From NCBI RefSeq assembly GCF_001702265.1, contig NZ_MAUE01000024.1:1-64000 (forward strand): DNA of 64,000 nt. The letters run 5' to 3'. How positions within the stretch are numbered: the first letter of the stretch is position 1; each line of letters begins with the position of its first letter. The position numbers were made by a program, and so were the translations under genes. Below the pieces are notes generated by a model, which saw nothing but the letters and a program-made list of their open reading frames with translations, was not told where the DNA came from and did no database searches. This DNA comes from Pseudomonas aylmerensis. GTDB lineage: Bacteria > Pseudomonadota > Gammaproteobacteria > Pseudomonadales > Pseudomonadaceae. This document shows, piece after piece, positions 33,085-41,671 of this stretch.

Positions 33085-34353
33085 TCAGTGCCAGCGGCGG
33101 AACAGCACGCTGGCATTCACGCCGCCAAAGCCGAAGCCGTTGGACAGCGCATATTCAATGGCCATCGGCCGTGCCTCACCGCGCAGCAGGTCCAGGCCCT
33201 CGGCGAGGGCGTCAGGGTTGTCCAGGTTGAGGGTGACCGGGGCGATCTGATCGCGCAGGGCGAGGACGGTGAAGATAGCTTCGATGCCGCCCGCAGCGCC
33301 CAGCAAGTGGCCAGTGGCGGATTTGGTCGAGCTGATCGCCGGGCTGCCCGTGGCGCCGAACACCGTCTTGATCGCGGCCAACTCGCCTTTGTCGCCCACG
33401 GGCGTCGAGGTGGCGTGGGCGTTCAGGTACTGCACCGCAGACGCCTCGATTCCAGCCTGGCGCAAGGCCTGGGTCATGGCCCGGCGTGCGCCGTCACCGT
33501 CTTCCGGGCCGGCCGTCATGTGGTAGGCATCGGCACTGGTGCCGTAGCCCACCAGTTCGGCAATCGGCTGGGCGCCGCGTGCCAGGGCGTGTTCAAGTTC
33601 CTCGATGACCAGGATGCCGGCGCCTTCGCCCATCACGAAGCCGTCGCGCGCCTGGTCGAAGGGCCGCGAGGCACGCTCCGGGGTGTCGTTGAAGTCGCTG
33701 GACAGCGCCCGCGCCGCTGCGAACCCGGCGAGGCTGACCCGGTGGATCGCCGCTTCGGCGCCCCCGCACACGGCGACATCGACTTCACCGGCACGGATCA
33801 TCCGCGCGGCGTCGCCAATCGCCTGCACGCCGGCCGCACAGGCGGTCACCGGTGCACCCAGCGGGCCTTTCAAACCGTAGTTGATCGACACATGCCCGGC
33901 GGCCATGTTGCTCAGGAACGACGGAATAGTGAACGGTGACAGACGCCGTGGGCCCTTGCTGTCAGTGGTGCGCACCGCATCGGCAATCGCCGGGAAACCG
34001 CCTACGCCCGAAGCAATGATGGTCGCGGTGCGTTCCTGTTCTTCGAGGGTTTTCGGTGCCCAGCCGGCTTGCTTCAACGCCTCGTCGGCCGCCGCCAGGG
34101 CGAACAGGATAAAGCGGTCCATCTTGCGCTGTTCCTTGGCCGCCAACAGCCGATCAGGATCAAAACCCGCCTCGGCATCCTGCTGTGCATTCTGGACTTG
34201 ACCGCCGATGCTGACCGCCAGGTCGCCAATCAATTCTTCAGGCAGGCGACGGATGCCCGACTGGCCTTTCAACAGGCGCTGCCAGGTCGCTTCCACGCTG
34301 GCGCCCAGCGGCGTCAGGGCGCCCATGCCCGTCACAACGATACGTTTACTCAT
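33085..34353 (-). CDS. Beta-ketoacyl-ACP synthase II (FabF paralog)
   Basis: A 422-aa KAS II condensing enzyme for fatty-acid chain elongation. The Cys-His-His triad is seen as TACAAGVQAIGDA (Cys about residue 165), NAHATSTPVGDK (His about residue 305) and KSATGHLLGAAGG (His about residue 342), plus the glycine-rich NGFGFGGVNA at the end. It is not beside acpP or fabG, so it is probably a second copy rather than the housekeeping fabF. An HxlR regulator is divergent, suggesting conditional expression. Confidence 0.93.
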   Translation of the reverse strand: MSKRIVVTGMGALTPLGASVEATWQRLLKGQSGIRRLPEELIGDLAVSIGGQVQNAQQDAEAGFDPDRLLAAKEQRKMDRFILFALAAADEALKQAGWAPKTLEEQERTATIIASGVGGFPAIADAVRTTDSKGPRRLSPFTIPSFLSNMAAGHVSINYGLKGPLGAPVTACAAGVQAIGDAARMIRAGEVDVAVCGGAEAAIHRVSLAGFAAARALSSDFNDTPERASRPFDQARDGFVMGEGAGILVIEELEHALARGAQPIAELVGYGTSADAYHMTAGPEDGDGARRAMTQALRQAGIEASAVQYLNAHATSTPVGDKGELAAIKTVFGATGSPAISSTKSATGHLLGAAGGIEAIFTVLALRDQIAPVTLNLDNPDALAEGLDLLRGEARPMAIEYALSNGFGFGGVNASVLFRRWH

Positions 34354-34460
34354 GATCAATCGACTCCGGTTGTGTTGAGGGTACAGACCCTATGGACGTC
34401 ACTATCATGATGAAAGTAACATGGCGTCACACAACTTTATAGCGACTCACAGGAACCCCT

Positions 34461-34943
34461 ATGCAACGCAAGTCCCTGACCCGCGACGAATGCCCCATCG
34501 CCCGCAGCCTCGACCGGGTAGGGGAGTGGTGGAGCATCCTGATCATGCGCGACGCCCTGCAAGGCCTGCGCCGTTTCGATGAGTTTTCGCGCAGCCTCGG
34601 CATCGCGCCGAACATGCTCACGCGCCGCCTCACCGCCCTGGTGGACGCCGGGATGCTCGAGCGCAAGGCCTACAGCGAACGGCCGCCGCGCTACGAATAC
34701 GTACCGACGGCCAGGGGCGAGGATTTTCGTATGGTGCTGATGTCGCTGGTGGCGTGGGGCAACCGGCACTACGCCGAGGAAGGCGCCAGTGTGCAGGTGG
34801 TGGAGCGCGGGACGGGGCGGTTGGTGCACCCGATGATGGCCGATGCCGATGGGCAGGTGGTGCCCTTGGATGCCTGCACGTTGCAGGCCGGTCCAGCCGC
34901 CAGCGCGGGGATGCGCGAGCGGCTGGAGTCATTCGGACAGTGA
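34461..34943 (+). CDS. HxlR family transcriptional regulator
   Basis: A 160-aa winged-helix regulator of the HxlR group. The conserved N-terminal Cys-Pro (DECPIARSLDRVGEWWSILI) is followed by the recognition helix region RSLGIAPNMLTRRLTALV and the wing PPRYEYVPTARG. It is divergent from the FabF paralog and stops one base before the convergent OprD gene. Sensing of reactive aldehydes or quinones through the Cys is common in the family. Confidence 0.92.
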   Translation: MQRKSLTRDECPIARSLDRVGEWWSILIMRDALQGLRRFDEFSRSLGIAPNMLTRRLTALVDAGMLERKAYSERPPRYEYVPTARGEDFRMVLMSLVAWGNRHYAEEGASVQVVERGTGRLVHPMMADADGQVVPLDACTLQAGPAASAGMRERLESFGQ

Positions 34944-36266
34944 TTACAGCAGGGTGAACGGGTAGTCGACGATCAGTCGCAACTCGTTCAAATCGCCGTC
35001 GCGCTGGTCGGCGTTCGACGCCACGATCGCATCGCGCACGCGCAGCGACAGGTTTTTCGCCGGGCCGCTCTGAATCACGTATTTGGCCTCAAGGTCAGTC
35101 TCGTGGTGAGCGCCATCGGCACCATAGTCGCCGGCATACGCGCTGTTGACCGGCGTATGGGTGCCGTTGATGTCCGAACCGTTGATGTAACGGCCCATGA
35201 AGCTCAGGCCCGGCACACCATAGCTGGCCATGTTCAAGTCATAGCGGATCCCCCAGGACTGTTCGCCCGGGCCGTTGAAGTCGCCCCATTGCACCGAGTT
35301 GGCCAGGTACACCGAGTCGCCGCCTTCACCCGCGCCGTTGTTGCCGGTGCCGATGTAGTCGAAGGGCGTGTCGCCGTGCACTTTCTGGAACGACAGCGTC
35401 AGCGTATGGGCCTGCAGGAATGAATACGCCGCCGCGACCGAATACGTGGTGTTGTTGATCGCGCCGGCCTTGGCGCTGCCGGTGTCGAGGGTGCGGTACA
35501 GGTTGCCGTCCAGGGCCAGCGACTGGTCATGGCCCAGCGGGATGACGTAGTTGAGGTTGGTGTAGTACTGACGCCAGATATCTTCCAGTTCGCTGGCGTA
35601 CAGCGTCGCGCTCAGGGACGGAGTGAAGGCGTATTTGCCGCCGACAAAACTCGCGCTGTTGGCCGGCACGTTGGCGTAGGTGGCGTAGATATCGTGGTCA
35701 TGGTCGCTGGTCATGCCGCTGTTGGTACTGGTGAAGTGCCCGGCTTCCAGGTCCAGCCCGGCGATCTCGCTGCTGGTCAGGTCGAAGCCGGTGGCGGTCT
35801 GGGGCAGCAGGCGAGTACCGCCGGTGGCGAACACCGGTGCAGTGGGCTGCATGTCACCGAACTTGAGTTGGGTCTTGGAGATTTTGATCTTCACCGCGGC
35901 ACCGACGGAGCCGTAGGCATCTTCGGGATCGCCATGCCGGTCGGTCGGCAGGTTGCCGGTGCCGGCGTCCGCATGGGTAGCGTCGAGTTTCAGCCCGCCG
36001 TAGGCGTAGGCATCCACGCCGAAACCGATGGTGCCCTGGGTAAAGCCCGAGGCGTAGTTGAGCATCGCGCCCTGGGTCCAGTCGCGGTTGTCGGCCCTGC
36101 CGCCTTCGCGGTTGCGGTCAAAGTAATAGTTGCGCAACAGCCCGGTGACACTGCTGCCCTCGATAAACCCTTTGGAATCGGCCTGGTCGGAGACGGCGTC
36201 GGCTTGCGCGAATTGGCTGATACTGGCGCACACCGCCAGCGCTAACAGGCTGCACTGTTTGATCAT
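34944..36266 (-). CDS. OprD family outer-membrane porin (first)
   Basis: A 440-aa porin with a signal peptide (LLALAVCASISQFAQA, cleavage near residue 22) and the OprD N-terminal pattern GFIEGSSVTGLLRNYYF. Beta-strand repeats follow, ending in a C-terminal strand (LNELRLIVDYPFTLL). OprD porins admit small carboxylates or basic amino acids; the substrate is not readable here. No transporter is directly adjacent. Confidence 0.93.
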   Translation of the reverse strand: MIKQCSLLALAVCASISQFAQADAVSDQADSKGFIEGSSVTGLLRNYYFDRNREGGRADNRDWTQGAMLNYASGFTQGTIGFGVDAYAYGGLKLDATHADAGTGNLPTDRHGDPEDAYGSVGAAVKIKISKTQLKFGDMQPTAPVFATGGTRLLPQTATGFDLTSSEIAGLDLEAGHFTSTNSGMTSDHDHDIYATYANVPANSASFVGGKYAFTPSLSATLYASELEDIWRQYYTNLNYVIPLGHDQSLALDGNLYRTLDTGSAKAGAINNTTYSVAAAYSFLQAHTLTLSFQKVHGDTPFDYIGTGNNGAGEGGDSVYLANSVQWGDFNGPGEQSWGIRYDLNMASYGVPGLSFMGRYINGSDINGTHTPVNSAYAGDYGADGAHHETDLEAKYVIQSGPAKNLSLRVRDAIVASNADQRDGDLNELRLIVDYPFTLL

Positions 36267-36479
36267 GTTGTGACTTCCCCGGAATAATTAACGCGCACAG
36301 AAACATCGCACTGACTGGATGGCGCATAAAAGCGTATTGGCAGATGTTTTTCAGGTGAGGCGTTACGATTCTTATTGTGTTCGGCGAGTTTGCCGAGGTT
36401 GATTCTAAGCACAGTTCACGCGGCCTGCAGCCAGGCGCTGGATTAAACTCGATTAATTAAACTTCACATTATTTAATCA

Positions 36480-36567
36480 AGCAGGGGTGTAGCGTTGGCC
36501 CTGTCTTAGCCGCTCTGCTTCGACAAAAACCTTTGGTTGCCGCCGCAGATTCTGCGGCGGATTTTTT
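36480..36567 (+). ncRNA. Candidate small RNA ending in a strong terminator
   Basis: No ORF is supported in 36267-36642. The plus strand holds an AT-rich promoter-like stretch (about 36440-36480), then a GC-rich unit of about 85 bp that ends in a textbook intrinsic terminator (36540-36567). An independent terminator without a gene before it suggests a small RNA. The 5' end and identity are inferred. Confidence 0.45.
36540..36567 (+). terminator. Intrinsic terminator without an upstream gene
   Basis: CCGCCGCAG ATT CTGCGGCGG, a perfect 9-bp stem with a 3-base loop, is followed by ATTTTTTAT. The VOC gene on the other strand ends at 36643, too far and in the wrong orientation to be its target. 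Confidence 0.85.
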
Positions 36568-36642
36568 ATGCGTGGTCGAATAAGTTATGTAACGCCGCAC
36601 TTAACCAATAGCTATTTAAACACCGCGTGGCTCAATTGGAAT

Positions 36643-37056
36643 TCAACGCGTATACAGCGCACTCATCGACCTGAACCCCTTGAACTCGATAGGGTTGCCA
36701 AACGGATCGAGGAAAAACATCGTCCACTGCTCGCCGGGCTCACCGGCAAAGCGTACTTGCGGTTGCAACACAAAGTCGGTGCCAGCTTGGGTCAGGCGCT
36801 CGGCGGTGGCTTGCCAGTCTTCCAGGGCCATGGCCAGGCCGAAGTGCGGCATCGGCACCAGGTGCTTGCCGACATGCCCGGTGTTTTCGGTCTTGAACGG
36901 CGTGCCCAAGTGCAGTGACAGCTGGTGCCCGAAAAAATCGTAATCGACCCACGTCTCGGTGCTGCGGCCTTCCTCGCAACCGAGCACGCCGCCGTAGAAG
37001 GCCCTGGCGCGGTCCAGGTCGGTGACATTGAAGGCAAAGTGAAAAACGGTCTGCAT
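36643..37056 (-). CDS. VOC (glyoxalase/dioxygenase) family protein
   Basis: A 137-aa vicinal-oxygen-chelate protein with the paired beta-alpha-beta-beta-beta modules. FNVTDLDRARAFYGGVLG (about residues 8-25) and the C-terminal FFLDPFGNPIEFKGF (about residues 114-128, containing the metal Glu) are typical. Close relatives are annotated as glyoxalase/bleomycin-resistance/dioxygenase, so the reaction is open. The start at 37056 follows GAGG. It is divergent from the flavin monooxygenase at 37172. Confidence 0.88.
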   Translation of the reverse strand: MQTVFHFAFNVTDLDRARAFYGGVLGCEEGRSTETWVDYDFFGHQLSLHLGTPFKTENTGHVGKHLVPMPHFGLAMALEDWQATAERLTQAGTDFVLQPQVRFAGEPGEQWTMFFLDPFGNPIEFKGFRSMSALYTR

Positions 37057-37171
37057 GCTAAACCTCACGACTGGCACGGTTGTACTTCAAGGAATAAGCC
37101 AGCACGTTTGATTATTGGACAGCAAAAGTCCAGCCGGACGATGCTGGAGGACTATTTCCTGGGAGTGCTTC

Positions 37172-38497
37172 ATGACTGCACAACGCCAACTCAAGCTGGG
37201 CGCGTTCATGCGTCCGGCCAGTATCCACACCGGCGCCTGGCGCTATCCCGGCGCTTTTCGTGACGCCAATTTCAATTTCGCGCACCTCAAGCGCTTTGCG
37301 CAAACCCTTGAGCGCGGTCGGTTCGACGCCTTCTTCATGGCCGACCACCTGGCCTTGCTGAACATGCCCACCGAGGCACTCAAGCGCAGCCATACCGCGA
37401 CCTCGTTCGAGCCGTTCACGCTGTTGTCGGCCTTGAGCCAGGCGACCGAGCACATCGGGCTGGTGGCTACCGCGTCCACCACCTACGACGAACCCTTCCA
37501 CATTGCCCGGCGCTTTGCCTCCCTGGACCACCTGAGCAATGGCCGCGCCGGCTGGAATATCGTCACCACCGCCAACCCGGATGCCGCGCTGAATTTCGGC
37601 CTGGACGAGCCCTACTCGCACGATCAGCGTTACGCCCGTGCCCGCGAGTTCTACGACGTGGTCACCGGGCTGTGGGACAGTTGGGCCGACGATGCGTTTA
37701 TCCGCGATGCCGACAGCGGCGTGTTCTTCGACCCCGACAAGCTGCACACCCTCGATCACAAGGGGCGCTACCTGAACGTGCGCGGCCCGCTGCACATTGC
37801 CCGCCCGGTACAGGGCTGGCCGGTGATCGTGCAAGCCGGCTCCTCCGAGCCCGGGCGGCAATTGGCGGCAGAAACCGCCGAAGTGATCTTCGTCGCGCCG
37901 GGCAACCTGGAGGAGGGCAAGGCCTTCTATGCCGATATCAAGCGGCGCATGCGCCTGATCCAGCGCAACCCCGACCACCTGAAGATCCTGCCTGGCGCCT
38001 TTGTGGTGGTGGGCGACACGCTTGAAGACGCACGCCGCATTCGTGCGCACCTCGACAGCCTGGTGCATGAGCAGAGCGCAATTGCCTCGCTGTCGGTTGC
38101 GCTGGGTACGGACGCGTCCACATTCGACCCGGACGGCTACCTGCCGGCAATTCCCGAAACCAACGGCAGCCAGAGCTCGCGCGAACGTGTGCTGGCCCTG
38201 GCCGATCGCGAGCAACTGACCGTGCGCCAATTGGCCCAGCGCCTTGGCGGGTATGCCGGCCTGTCGTTCGTGGGCACCGCCCAGAGTATTGCTGACGAGA
38301 TGCAGCAATGGCTGGAGGAGGAGGGCAGTGACGGCTTCAACGTGATGTTCCCGTGGCTGCCGGGCGGGCTCGATGATTTTGTCGACCACGTCGTGCCTGA
38401 GTTGCAGGCGCGGGGGATTTTTCGGCGCGAGTATGAAGGGGCAACCTTGCGCGAGAACCTGGGATTGCCACGGCCGGGCAACCGGTTCTTCAGCTGA
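37172..38497 (+). CDS. LLM-class FMN-dependent monooxygenase (NtaA/DmoA type, first)
   Basis: A 441-aa two-component flavin monooxygenase of the nitrilotriacetate/dibenzothiophene/dimethylsulfide group, using reduced FMN from a partner reductase to oxidise small S- or N-containing compounds. Family features are DAFFMADHLALLN, the substrate loop SSGRAGWN-like region LSNGRAGWNIVTTANPDAALNFG (key GRAGWNIVTT), and GWPVIVQAGSSEPGR. The ATG at 37172 has GGGAG upstream. No reductase gene is adjacent. A related gene lies at 50625. Confidence 0.92.
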   Translation: MTAQRQLKLGAFMRPASIHTGAWRYPGAFRDANFNFAHLKRFAQTLERGRFDAFFMADHLALLNMPTEALKRSHTATSFEPFTLLSALSQATEHIGLVATASTTYDEPFHIARRFASLDHLSNGRAGWNIVTTANPDAALNFGLDEPYSHDQRYARAREFYDVVTGLWDSWADDAFIRDADSGVFFDPDKLHTLDHKGRYLNVRGPLHIARPVQGWPVIVQAGSSEPGRQLAAETAEVIFVAPGNLEEGKAFYADIKRRMRLIQRNPDHLKILPGAFVVVGDTLEDARRIRAHLDSLVHEQSAIASLSVALGTDASTFDPDGYLPAIPETNGSQSSRERVLALADREQLTVRQLAQRLGGYAGLSFVGTAQSIADEMQQWLEEEGSDGFNVMFPWLPGGLDDFVDHVVPELQARGIFRREYEGATLRENLGLPRPGNRFFS

Positions 38498-38511
38498 AGC
38501 GGGGTGTGGAG

Positions 38512-38528
38512 GAGGGGGTGACCCCCTC
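38512..38528. terminator. Palindromic hairpin between convergent genes
   Basis: GAGGGGG TGA CCCCCTC, a perfect 7-bp stem with a 3-base loop, lies in the 45-bp gap between the flavin monooxygenase and the oxaloacetate decarboxylase gene. No long T-tract follows, so terminator function is tentative. Confidence 0.5.
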
Positions 38529-38542
38529 GTTCCGCCCGGGTA

Positions 38543-39412
38543 TTACTCTTTGACGTCCATGAACTCTTGCGCCCAGGCCACGTAGTTTTCCGGCAACGTG
38601 TAGGTGTGCGTCAATTCGGTGGCACTGAGGTTGGAGGTGCTGTGAGTCAACTGGCGCTGGGCGCGCAGGCTGTCGTAGGTGGCCTTGATCGCAGCAAAGT
38701 AGGCGCCGTGACCCGCCACGACCACGCGTACACCCAGGCTTGCCAGGCGTTGGCTGTCATTGAGCTTGGGATTGCCGTAAGTCACCAACATCAACGGCAC
38801 GGTGAGGTTTTCGGCGATTTTCTCCAGGTGCTCGAAGTCGCTGACACCGACCATGCAGATCCCGTCCGCACCGGCCTTTTGATAGGCCAGGGTCCGCTCG
38901 ATCACGGCTTCGGTGGGCAAGACGCCGGCGTTGGTGCGGGCGATGATCGCCAACTCCGGATCGACGCGTGCTTCCAGGGCTGCCCTGACTTTGCCGATGC
39001 CTTCCTCGATGGAGATCAGGTCGGTGGATTTGCGCCCGAATTGCGCGGGCAGCAATGTGTCTTCGATGGTGAGCGCGGCGACACCGGCACGTTCGAGTTC
39101 TTCGACGGTGCGCATGACGTTCAGGGCATTGCCGTAGCCGTGGTCGGCGTCAGCAATAAACGGCAACTGGGCGACGCGGCCGATGCGGGTGGCCTGTTCG
39201 ACGAATTCACTCAGCGTGATCAAGGCAAAATCGGGGGCGGCAAGTACCTGCAACGAGGCGACGGAGCCACCCAGGATACCCACCTCAAAACCCAGGTCGG
39301 CGGCGATACGCGCCGACATCGGGTCGAATACAGACGCGGTTTCAACGCACGTAGGCGTTGCAAGCAATTCACGGAAATTACGACGCAGGGCTGAGTGTGA
39401 CTTTCTTGGCAT
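38543..39412 (-). CDS. Oxaloacetate decarboxylase (isocitrate lyase/PEP mutase superfamily)
   Basis: A 289-aa TIM-barrel enzyme. The sequence matches closely the P. aeruginosa oxaloacetate decarboxylase subgroup as I remember it: [33 protein letters not shown], the metal-binding [17 protein letters not shown], and [14 protein letters not shown] in place of the KKCGH lyase motif. It is expected to convert oxaloacetate to pyruvate and CO2 with Mg2+. The ATG at 39412 has AGGAAAG before it. It is divergent from a LacI regulator. Confidence 0.88.
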   Translation of the reverse strand: MPRKSHSALRRNFRELLATPTCVETASVFDPMSARIAADLGFEVGILGGSVASLQVLAAPDFALITLSEFVEQATRIGRVAQLPFIADADHGYGNALNVMRTVEELERAGVAALTIEDTLLPAQFGRKSTDLISIEEGIGKVRAALEARVDPELAIIARTNAGVLPTEAVIERTLAYQKAGADGICMVGVSDFEHLEKIAENLTVPLMLVTYGNPKLNDSQRLASLGVRVVVAGHGAYFAAIKATYDSLRAQRQLTHSTSNLSATELTHTYTLPENYVAWAQEFMDVKE

Positions 39413-39639
39413 GATCTTTCCTGGTTGGGGCCATTGTCGACAAACGATCAATGCCTATTGGTAGGGATGTGAGATTACCATGTAGGAAAACGTAGGATTA
39501 TGACGTTTGAGAATGGGCTATGCCTCTAGCACATAGGTTAGCCTGTGTTTTTTCCTGCCAGCAACTGCGCCGTTGCCGTCGACTTCAGGTTTTTGCGCTG
39601 CCAGAATGCTACCTTCTTCTTCAGGCCGACTTTGCCTAC

Positions 39640-40632
39640 ATGCCTAGCCCGGACATTATCAACGCCGAAGCCGTCGCCCTGCATGCCGGGGTTTCACGCT
39701 CTGCCGTCTCCCGTACCTTCACGCCGGGCGCCAGCGTGTCGCCACGCATGCGCGAACGGGTGATGAAGTCTGCCGAGGCGCTGGGTTACCAGGTCAACCT
39801 GATTGCCAGGACCATGAACAAGGGCAGCAGCAATTTTGTCGGCATCATCACCGCCGGGTTTGAAAACCCGTTCCTCGCGAGCCTGCTGGGGCCCTTGACT
39901 CACCATTTGAGCCTGCAAGGCTTGATGCCGCTGCTGATGAACGCCAATGACCCGGAACAACTCGAACGCTCGATGCAGGAGTTGCTGAGCTATCAAGTGG
40001 CCGGGGTGATCCTCACCTCGGCGGCAGCGTCGAGCGAGCAGGTGGAGCGCTACCTGAATCGGCAAGTGCCGTTGACCATGATCAATTGCGATGCGCACCT
40101 GCAGGGTGCCAACCTGGTGGTCAGCGACCATGTCGAAGGGGGCCGGTTGGCGGCGCGTGAATTGCTGCGCAGCGGCGCGACGCGCCTGGCCTTCGTCGGC
40201 CAGAGCGAGGGCAATTACAGCTCACGTCAACGCTTGCAGGGGTTTCGCCAGGTCGTCGCCGAGGCCGGCCTGGCGCCCTTGGCCGAACATTACGAGGCCG
40301 TCGGGGGTTACGCCGCAGGCGTGGACGCCGCGCTGGCCCTGTTTGCACAGCCGACGCGCCCCGACGGGATTTTTTGCGCCACCGATCTGCTGGCCCTGGG
40401 GGTGATGGATGCCCTGCGATTCAAGCTGGGCCTGCAGGTTGCCCGGGATGTGGCGGTGGTCGGTTTTGACGATATTCCCCAGGCGGGCCACGATGCCTAC
40501 GCCCTGACCACCGTCCGCCAGGACCCCGAGGCCTTGGCCCGGCAGGCAGTGGCCGCCACGCTCAACGCGGCCGTGGAGCAGCCTTTCTTGGTGCCGGTGC
40601 AGTTGATTCAACGGCGCAGCACATTGGAATAA
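39640..40632 (+). CDS. LacI family transcriptional regulator
   Basis: A 330-aa LacI regulator with headpiece INAEAVALHAGVSRSAVSRTF (short form LHAGVSRSAVSRTF, about residues 15-28), followed by the sugar-type core with VGFDDIPQAGHDAYALTT. The start at 39640 gives the normal family N-terminus; the ORF extends in frame to 39520 but that extension is unlike LacI proteins. It has its own terminator at 40694 and lies just upstream of a phosphatase/transporter/porin operon bearing a perfect palindrome, which it probably controls. Confidence 0.9.
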   Translation: MPSPDIINAEAVALHAGVSRSAVSRTFTPGASVSPRMRERVMKSAEALGYQVNLIARTMNKGSSNFVGIITAGFENPFLASLLGPLTHHLSLQGLMPLLMNANDPEQLERSMQELLSYQVAGVILTSAAASSEQVERYLNRQVPLTMINCDAHLQGANLVVSDHVEGGRLAARELLRSGATRLAFVGQSEGNYSSRQRLQGFRQVVAEAGLAPLAEHYEAVGGYAAGVDAALALFAQPTRPDGIFCATDLLALGVMDALRFKLGLQVARDVAVVGFDDIPQAGHDAYALTTVRQDPEALARQAVAATLNAAVEQPFLVPVQLIQRRSTLE

Positions 40633-40693
40633 ATAGTTTAAAAATGTGTTGAAACGAATATTTTTTTCGTGCCTTATAAAGCGGTTGAGTGTG

Positions 40694-40719
40694 AATGGCG
40701 GCAGGTCCGCCATTTTTTT
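40694..40719 (+). terminator. Intrinsic terminator after the LacI gene
   Basis: AATGGCGG CAGGT CCGCCATT followed by TTTTT. The 8-bp stem and T-tract 60 bp after the LacI stop codon separate its transcript from the following operon. Confidence 0.85.
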
Positions 40720-40728
40720 GCACTCATG

Positions 40729-40744
40729 TTGCACACGTGTGCAA
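40729..40744. promoter_or_regulatory. LacI-family operator, perfect 16-bp palindrome
   Basis: TTGCACACGTGTGCAA is a perfect 16-bp palindrome with a central CG, 38 bp upstream of the phosphatase start codon and just after the LacI terminator. It is the probable site for the adjacent LacI protein. Confidence 0.7.
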
Positions 40745-40781
40745 GACTCTGAAAATCACACATCCAACAAGGGGGTAGCCC

Positions 40782-41615
40782 ATGCAAAGTAGCCAACAGC
40801 GCTGCACACCGCTGAGTCCTGAAGACCTGCAACAGCGTTATGCCTGTGCGCAGGAGCTGGCCATGCAAGCCGCGCGGCGCGCACTCGAGCCTTACCGGCA
40901 GCGCGACAGCCTGGTCGTCAGCCACAAGGGCGACCAGCTCCAGGACTTGGTCAGCATCGTCGACCAGGACACCGAGGCCTACATCAAGCAACGCTTGGCC
41001 GAGCGGTTTCCGCAGGATGGGTTCCTGGGGGAAGAGACAGGCGGCGCGACCCTGGATGCGCAGTGCATCTGGGTGGTCGATCCCATCGATGGCACCAGCT
41101 GTTTCGTCAACGGCCTGCACAGTTGGTGCGTGTCCATCGGCTTGATGGTCGACGGCGAACCATGGTTGGGCGCCGTGGCGGACGCGGTGCACGACGAGTT
41201 GTTCCATGCCTGCAACGGCCAAGGTGCCTGGCTCAATCAGCAGCGGCTGAGCGTGCACACGGCGCCCGACATTGCTCACGGCGTGATGGGCGTAGGCACC
41301 TCCCACCGGCGCGGCAAGCAACATTTCATTCCCTTTATCGCGCAGTTGCTGGAAGAGGGCGGTACCTTCATTCGCAATGGATCGGGCGCGCTGATGGTGG
41401 CCTACGTCGCCGCAGGCCGGCTGATCGGTTACTACGAAACCCACATCAACAGCTGGGACTGCCTCGCCGGGCTGGTACTGGTGAAGGAGGCGGGCGGCGT
41501 GAGCAATGACTTTCTGCGCAACCACGGCCTGACCGAGGGCAATCCGTTGCTGGTGGCCAACCCGCAGGTCTACGCCCAAGTCGCCTCGATGCTTGGGAAT
41601 GCCCTGGACGCCTGA
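40782..41615 (+). CDS. Inositol monophosphatase family phosphatase
   Basis: A 277-aa Mg2+-dependent phosphatase of the IMPase/HisN superfamily. The metal-binding motifs are intact: GFLGEETGG (first Glu), WVVDPIDGTSCFVNG (DPIDGT, about residues 98-103) and NSWDCLAGLVLVKEAGG (WD about residues 225-226). Substrates in the family range from inositol phosphates and sugar phosphates to histidinol phosphate. It is first in an operon with a UhpT/GlpT-type antiporter and a porin, which suggests that an imported organophosphate is dephosphorylated. Confidence 0.88.
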   Translation: MQSSQQRCTPLSPEDLQQRYACAQELAMQAARRALEPYRQRDSLVVSHKGDQLQDLVSIVDQDTEAYIKQRLAERFPQDGFLGEETGGATLDAQCIWVVDPIDGTSCFVNGLHSWCVSIGLMVDGEPWLGAVADAVHDELFHACNGQGAWLNQQRLSVHTAPDIAHGVMGVGTSHRRGKQHFIPFIAQLLEEGGTFIRNGSGALMVAYVAAGRLIGYYETHINSWDCLAGLVLVKEAGGVSNDFLRNHGLTEGNPLLVANPQVYAQVASMLGNALDA

Positions 41616-41671
41616 TCGCAGCAGCACCTTTTAAAGCACGTACAGCACAATAAAAACAGGAACTGTCGGCT

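Noticed and set aside
39520-39639. N-terminal extension of the second LacI regulator
   Set aside because: LacI headpieces begin within a few residues of the start; the extension is Cys/Arg-rich and unlike the family.
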